A stretch of DNA of 9,885 nt from positions 1 to 9,885 of the forward strand of contig JAEUIX010000091.1 of assembly GCA_016794945.1 (NCBI GenBank), read 5' to 3'. A program made the position numbers and the translations under genes. Shown one piece after another: positions 7,237-9,885 of the stretch. The number at the start of each line of letters is the position of its first letter. Position 1 is the stretch's first letter. The notes beneath the pieces are model-generated. The model saw nothing but the letters and a program-made list of their open reading frames with translations. It had not been told where the DNA came from and searched no databases. The DNA comes from Phycisphaerae bacterium. Its GTDB lineage: Bacteria; Planctomycetota; Phycisphaerae; Phycisphaerales; UBA1924.

Positions 7237-8004
7237 ATGAGCATCCGGGGTGAAGCTGCGCCGTTCGAGCCGACCCGCCGCGAAGTGGTCGTCGGTGGGA
7301 TGCTGTTCGCCGGCCTGTTCATCGCCGGCTGCCAGACGTACACCCCCCCGCCTCGAGGCGACACCATGCGCCCGAGCGGCGATCCGCTGGGCGTCGGTTC
7401 GCGCCCCGGTTCGGTGCCGCCGCCGTACGAGCCGCCCGCGCCCCTGCCGCCCCCGGGCGTCATGCCGCGCTCCACGTGGACCCGCGCCGGCGTGGCCCGG
7501 CCTTCGGAAATCAACCCGATGGGCGGCGTCCGCCGCATCACGATTCACCACGACGGCATGACGGTGTTCACGTCCACCAGCCAGGGAGACGCCGCGGCCC
7601 GGTTGGAGCAGATCCGCCAGTCGCACGTCGCCGGCCGCAAGTGGGCGGACATCGGCTACCACTACATCATCGACCCTGCGGGGCGCGTGTGGGAGGGCCG
7701 CAGCGTCCGCTACCAGGGCGCCCACGTGCAGGACAACAACGAGAACAACCTCGGCATCATGATGATGGGCAACTTCGACCTGCAGCGGCCCACGGCCCAG
7801 CAGCAGGGTGCGCTCGACCGGTTCGTGGCCTCGCAGATGCGCCTTCACCGCGTGGCGCTGTCCCGGGTCTACACCCATCAGGAAATCAAGCCCACGGCAT
7901 GCCCCGGCCGGAACCTGCAGACGTACATGGTCTCCACCCGCCGATCCGGCGGCCGGCTGGCGTTGGCGCTGGCCGAGACCGGCGACGGCACGCTCCTGGC
8001 CTGA
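7237..8004 (+). CDS. Exported N-acetylmuramoyl-L-alanine amidase, PGRP/Amidase_2 family, probable lipoprotein
   Basis: A 255-residue zinc amidase predicted to cut the bond between MurNAc and L-Ala in peptidoglycan, in the periplasm. The N-terminus has a twin-arginine-like TRRE (13-16), a hydrophobic stretch, and a lipobox IAGC with C32 as the likely lipidation site. A proline-rich linker covers about residues 37-75. The catalytic domain follows: ITIHHDG with zinc ligand H104, IGYHYIIDPAGRVWEGR with conserved Y141, GAHVQDNNENNLGI, then YTHQEIKPTACPG with zinc ligands H214 and C222. T220 occupies the position of the catalytic Lys of T7 lysozyme, as in active animal PGRPs. All expected zinc ligands are present. 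Only a weak Shine-Dalgarno-like ACGAGAAC is found before the ATG. A role in wall turnover or recycling is likely. Use of the Tat rather than the Sec pathway is uncertain. Confidence 0.87.
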   Translation: MSIRGEAAPFEPTRREVVVGGMLFAGLFIAGCQTYTPPPRGDTMRPSGDPLGVGSRPGSVPPPYEPPAPLPPPGVMPRSTWTRAGVARPSEINPMGGVRRITIHHDGMTVFTSTSQGDAAARLEQIRQSHVAGRKWADIGYHYIIDPAGRVWEGRSVRYQGAHVQDNNENNLGIMMMGNFDLQRPTAQQQGALDRFVASQMRLHRVALSRVYTHQEIKPTACPGRNLQTYMVSTRRSGGRLALALAETGDGTLLA

Positions 8005-8137
8005 ATCACCCGGTGTTTCCCCTGGGTTCGTCGCCCCGCGGATTGACCCGTTTGGGGCATGGCCCGGTTTGCTGCGCCGAGGCACAATTTACGCAGGAGA
8101 GACCCGAGGTCCCATGGCGGTCCGGAGTGACCGCAGC

Positions 8138-8143
8138 AAGGAG
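8138..8143 (+). promoter_or_regulatory. Shine-Dalgarno AAGGAG deciding the CBS protein start
   Basis: AAGGAG ends 6 nt before the ATG at 8150, an ideal spacing. This favours 8150 over the in-frame upstream ATG at 8114, whose nearest purine-rich site (AGGAGA, 8095-8100) is 13 nt away. Confidence 0.6.
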
Positions 8144-8149
8144 CGGGTC

Positions 8150-8596
8150 ATGATGAACGCGTTGGACGTGCTGCGTCGCAAGACCGACTCAACGGTCGTC
8201 GCGATCGAACCGGGTGCATCGGTCCTTGAGGCCGCGCGCCAGATGAACGCGCACCGCATCGGTGCGCTGGTCGTCGTTCGGCCCGGAGCGCTGGGCGACC
8301 AGGTGGCCGGCATGTTCACCGAGCGCGACGTGCTCACACGGGTCGTGGCGCAGCAGCGCGACCCCGCGGGGACCGTCGTGGGCGACGTGATGTCCACGCC
8401 GGCGCTGGTGTGCGAGCCGGGCACGCCGCTGGACGACCTGAGGACGCTGATGCGCGAGCGCCGAATCCGCCACGTCCCCGTGGTCGACCGGGGCGTGCTG
8501 GTCGGCATGGTGTCGCTGGGCGACTTGAACGCCGCGGTGCACGAGGCGACGGTGCAGTCGCTCACGGTGCTGGAGGAGTTCATCTCGCGTTCCTAG
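8150..8596 (+). CDS. Protein with two CBS domains
   Basis: A small cytoplasmic protein of 148 residues made almost wholly of a tandem CBS pair (Bateman module), a fold that commonly binds adenosine nucleotides and acts as an energy or redox sensor. The first CBS domain runs from about residue 14 to 70 and ends in GMFTERDVL. The second runs from VGDVMSTPALVCEPGTPLDDL to GMVSLGDLN, with the linking RRIRHVPVV typical of these domains. There is no attached enzyme or transporter domain, so it may be a stand-alone regulator; the target is unknown. An in-frame ATG at 8114 would add 12 residues (beginning MAVRSDRSK) that do not look like part of the fold. The upstream gap of about 145 nt holds a possible -10-like CACAAT at 8083-8088. 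rpe follows 19 nt after the stop but has its own promoter-like element. Confidence 0.85.
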   Translation: MMNALDVLRRKTDSTVVAIEPGASVLEAARQMNAHRIGALVVVRPGALGDQVAGMFTERDVLTRVVAQQRDPAGTVVGDVMSTPALVCEPGTPLDDLRTLMRERRIRHVPVVDRGVLVGMVSLGDLNAAVHEATVQSLTVLEEFISRS

Positions 8597-8598
8597 GC

Positions 8599-8607
8599 CG
8601 GTACACT
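8599..8607 (+). promoter_or_regulatory. Candidate -10 element (CGGTACACT) for rpe
   Basis: TACACT at 8602-8607 ends 8 nt before the rpe ATG, so a transcript would begin about 2 nt before the start codon. The nine bases are identical to those at 3651-3659. No -35 match is visible, and the preceding sequence is the 3' end of the CBS gene. Confidence 0.35.
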
Positions 8608-8615
8608 GGCCGGCG

Positions 8616-9293
8616 ATGAAGACGCTGTTTGCCGCACCGCCGCGCACACCGCTGGTGGCCCCGTCGATCTTGTCGGCGGACTTTGCCCACATGGGCCGGG
8701 ACTGCCGCCAGGTGATGCAGGCCGGGGCGGATCTGCTGCACGTGGACGTCATGGATGGGCATTTTGTGCCCAACCTGACCATGGGCCCTGACATGGTCAG
8801 GGCGGTGCGTCGCGAACTGCCGGAGGTGTTCCTCGATGTGCACCTGATGGTGACCGACCCGGAACGGTTCATCGAACCCTTCATCGCCGCGGGGGCGGAC
8901 CACCTGACGTTTCACGTCGAGGTGATCCCTCCGGGGCGCATCACCGAAGTGACGTCCCGGATCCGCAACGCCGGGGCGGGCGTGGGCCTTGCAATCAACC
9001 CCCCCACCCCCGTCGAAGCGATCCTGCCGCACGTCGGCATCGTGGACCTGATCCTGGTGATGTCCGTCAACCCGGGCCGCTCGGGCCAGGCGTTCATTCC
9101 CGAGGTGCTGCGCAAGACGCGTGTCATTTCCCAACAACTCCGAGGCGACCAACGGCTGGAAATGGACGGCGGATTGAAGCCCGAGAACGCTTCGGACGTG
9201 AAAAGCGCCGGATGTGACGTGATCGTGGCTGCTACTGCGGTGTTCGGGCAGGCACCCGAGCGCCGGGCCGAAGCGATTCAGGCCTTCCGATAA
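8616..9293 (+). CDS. rpe: Ribulose-phosphate 3-epimerase
   Basis: Interconverts ribulose 5-phosphate and xylulose 5-phosphate in the pentose-phosphate pathway; cytoplasmic TIM-barrel enzyme. The 225-residue length is normal for the family. It has APSILSADF (S17), HVDVMDGHFVPN with metal ligands H42 and D44, LDVHLMV with H76, the phosphate-binding SVNPG loop, and MDGGLKPEN with catalytic D184. These match the metal ligands and acid/base pair of known Rpe. The loop after SVNPG reads RSGQ where FGGQ or FSGQ is usual, a small oddity. No Shine-Dalgarno precedes the ATG at 8616. The CGGTACACT element close upstream suggests a nearly leaderless transcript. I see no obvious terminator after the stop, and the accD leader begins within about 60 nt. 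Confidence 0.97.
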   Translation: MKTLFAAPPRTPLVAPSILSADFAHMGRDCRQVMQAGADLLHVDVMDGHFVPNLTMGPDMVRAVRRELPEVFLDVHLMVTDPERFIEPFIAAGADHLTFHVEVIPPGRITEVTSRIRNAGAGVGLAINPPTPVEAILPHVGIVDLILVMSVNPGRSGQAFIPEVLRKTRVISQQLRGDQRLEMDGGLKPENASDVKSAGCDVIVAATAVFGQAPERRAEAIQAFR

Positions 9294-9342
9294 CGCGATT
9301 GCGGGAGATTCACCTCGCTCGACCCTTCCGCTGCTGAGATCG

Positions 9343-9351
9343 TGCTAGACT
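9343..9351 (+). promoter_or_regulatory. Candidate extended -10 promoter (TGCTAGACT) for accD
   Basis: TAGACT at 9346-9351 is preceded by TGC, matching the extended -10 pattern TGn. It would start a transcript near 9358 with a leader of about 200 nt. There is no strong -35 box. Confidence 0.35.
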
Positions 9352-9546
9352 CGCCGATTGCTGCGGACGGCTCGACCACACGCCAGGGCAGCGCTTTGTT
9401 CGGATAATGTTCTGGTTGGTGGTTGACGCGGGCGATCGGCTGCGGCAGGATGCTCGGGCCGGACGAACGCGGAGCACACCGGGGGGTTGGGGGCGAGCGG
9501 GACTCGAGGGTTGGATCCGGATGATCGGTCGCGAGTCTCCCAGGTT

Positions 9547-9553
9547 GAGGAAG
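9547..9553 (+). promoter_or_regulatory. Shine-Dalgarno GAGGAAG of accD
   Basis: GAGGAAG ends 5 nt before the ATG at 9559. It is one of only two good Shine-Dalgarno sequences seen in the window and supports the chosen accD start. Confidence 0.6.
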
Positions 9554-9558
9554 CGTTC

Positions 9559-9885
9559 ATGACGAAAGTCGCCGCGCGCACGTGGACGGAAATCAAGCCG
9601 GCCCGCAAGGCCGTGATCCCCGAGGGCCTGTGGCTGCGCTGCCCCGGGTGCTCGCAGATGGTCTACCGCAAGCAGATGGAGTCCAACCTCCACTGCTGCC
9701 CGGAGTGCCAGCACCACTTCCGCGTCGGGGCCGCCGAGCGGATCCGCCAGCTCGCCGATGAAGGCTCGTTCGAACCCCTGTTCACGAACCTGTCGCCGAC
9801 CGATCCGTTGAAGTTCAAGGACCTCAAGACCTACCAGGAACGGCTCGCGGCCGAGCAGGCCAAGAGCCGCGAGACCGACGCCTGT
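9559..9885 (+). CDS. accD: Acetyl-CoA carboxylase carboxyltransferase subunit beta (3' partial)
   Basis: AccD, with AccA, transfers the carboxyl group from carboxybiotin to acetyl-CoA to make malonyl-CoA, the committed step of fatty-acid synthesis; cytoplasmic. Only the first 109 codons are in the window; the gene runs off the right edge. The diagnostic N-terminal zinc ribbon is present as C-X2-C-X15-C-X2-C (C28, C31, C47, C50; LRCPGCSQM and HCCPECQHHF), followed by RIRQLADEGSFEPL, typical of the family. The N-terminus before the ribbon (about 22 residues ending in IPEGLW) also fits. The catalytic crotonase-like core lies beyond the edge and cannot be checked. The start at 9559 is backed by GAGGAAG 5 nt upstream. 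The long leader may be regulatory. Confidence 0.95.
   Translation, partial: MTKVAARTWTEIKPARKAVIPEGLWLRCPGCSQMVYRKQMESNLHCCPECQHHFRVGAAERIRQLADEGSFEPLFTNLSPTDPLKFKDLKTYQERLAAEQAKSRETDAC

Larger units (their letters stand above)
9294..9558 (+). other. Intergenic region and likely 5' leader of accD
   Basis: This 265-nt stretch holds no clear gene. It contains a promoter-like TGCTAGACT at 9343-9351, a G-rich segment at 9481-9510, a small inverted repeat (GACTCG at 9501-9506 with CGAGTC at 9532-9537), and a 51-codon open frame starting at 9407 that overlaps the accD start. I do not recognise a known riboswitch. Confidence 0.5.

Noticed and set aside
8060..8073. Sigma-54-like GG/GC pair upstream of the CBS gene
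   Set aside because: The GG and GC elements are 10 nt apart rather than the required 12, and the flanks do not match.
8114..8116. ATG at 8114 as the CBS protein start
   Set aside because: Possible, but the ideal AAGGAG lies before 8150 and the extra 12 residues look unlike the domain.
1..9885. CRISPR arrays, insertion sequences, tRNA genes, defence or secretion gene clusters
   Set aside because: I saw no regular direct repeats, transposase motifs, tRNA cloverleafs or defence-related proteins anywhere in the window.

Overview
The window is about 10 kb of very GC-rich bacterial chromosome. It looks like a housekeeping region rather than a mobile or accessory one. The gene content suggests a planctomycete, possibly of the Phycisphaerae: high G+C, very few Shine-Dalgarno sequences, a eukaryote-like UAP1-type sugar-nucleotide pyrophosphorylase, and a separate PurL without a glutaminase domain. 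That placement is inference; no single marker here proves it.

Layout from left to right. (1) The 3' three-quarters of purL is followed after 10 nt by a class I SAM-dependent methyltransferase on the same strand. (2) The RNase P RNA gene (rnpB) lies on the minus strand at about 3116-3555. Its intrinsic terminator sits inside the last codons of the convergent methyltransferase. (3) Divergent from rnpB is an unassigned protein resembling a degenerate Gfo/Idh/MocA oxidoreductase. It is followed by a UAP1-like pyrophosphorylase whose stop codon overlaps the GTG start of an alpha/beta hydrolase. (4) Next come an exported, probably lipid-anchored, zinc amidase of the PGRP/Amidase_2 family, a two-CBS-domain protein, ribulose-phosphate 3-epimerase (rpe), and the first 109 codons of acetyl-CoA carboxylase beta subunit (accD), which runs off the right edge.

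Functionally these are core functions: purine synthesis, tRNA 5' maturation, UDP-GlcNAc-type precursor supply, peptidoglycan cleavage, the pentose-phosphate pathway and fatty-acid synthesis. The pyrophosphorylase and amidase could both serve the cell envelope, but they are not clearly in one operon.

I did not find a defence system, CRISPR array, transposon, tRNA or convincing novel multi-gene system. The points most worth a second look are the extended arm in the RNase P RNA, the methyltransferase tail that reads through the rnpB terminator, an identical nine-base CGGTACACT element placed for near-leaderless transcription of two genes, and the oxidoreductase-like protein that lacks its expected cofactor and catalytic motifs.
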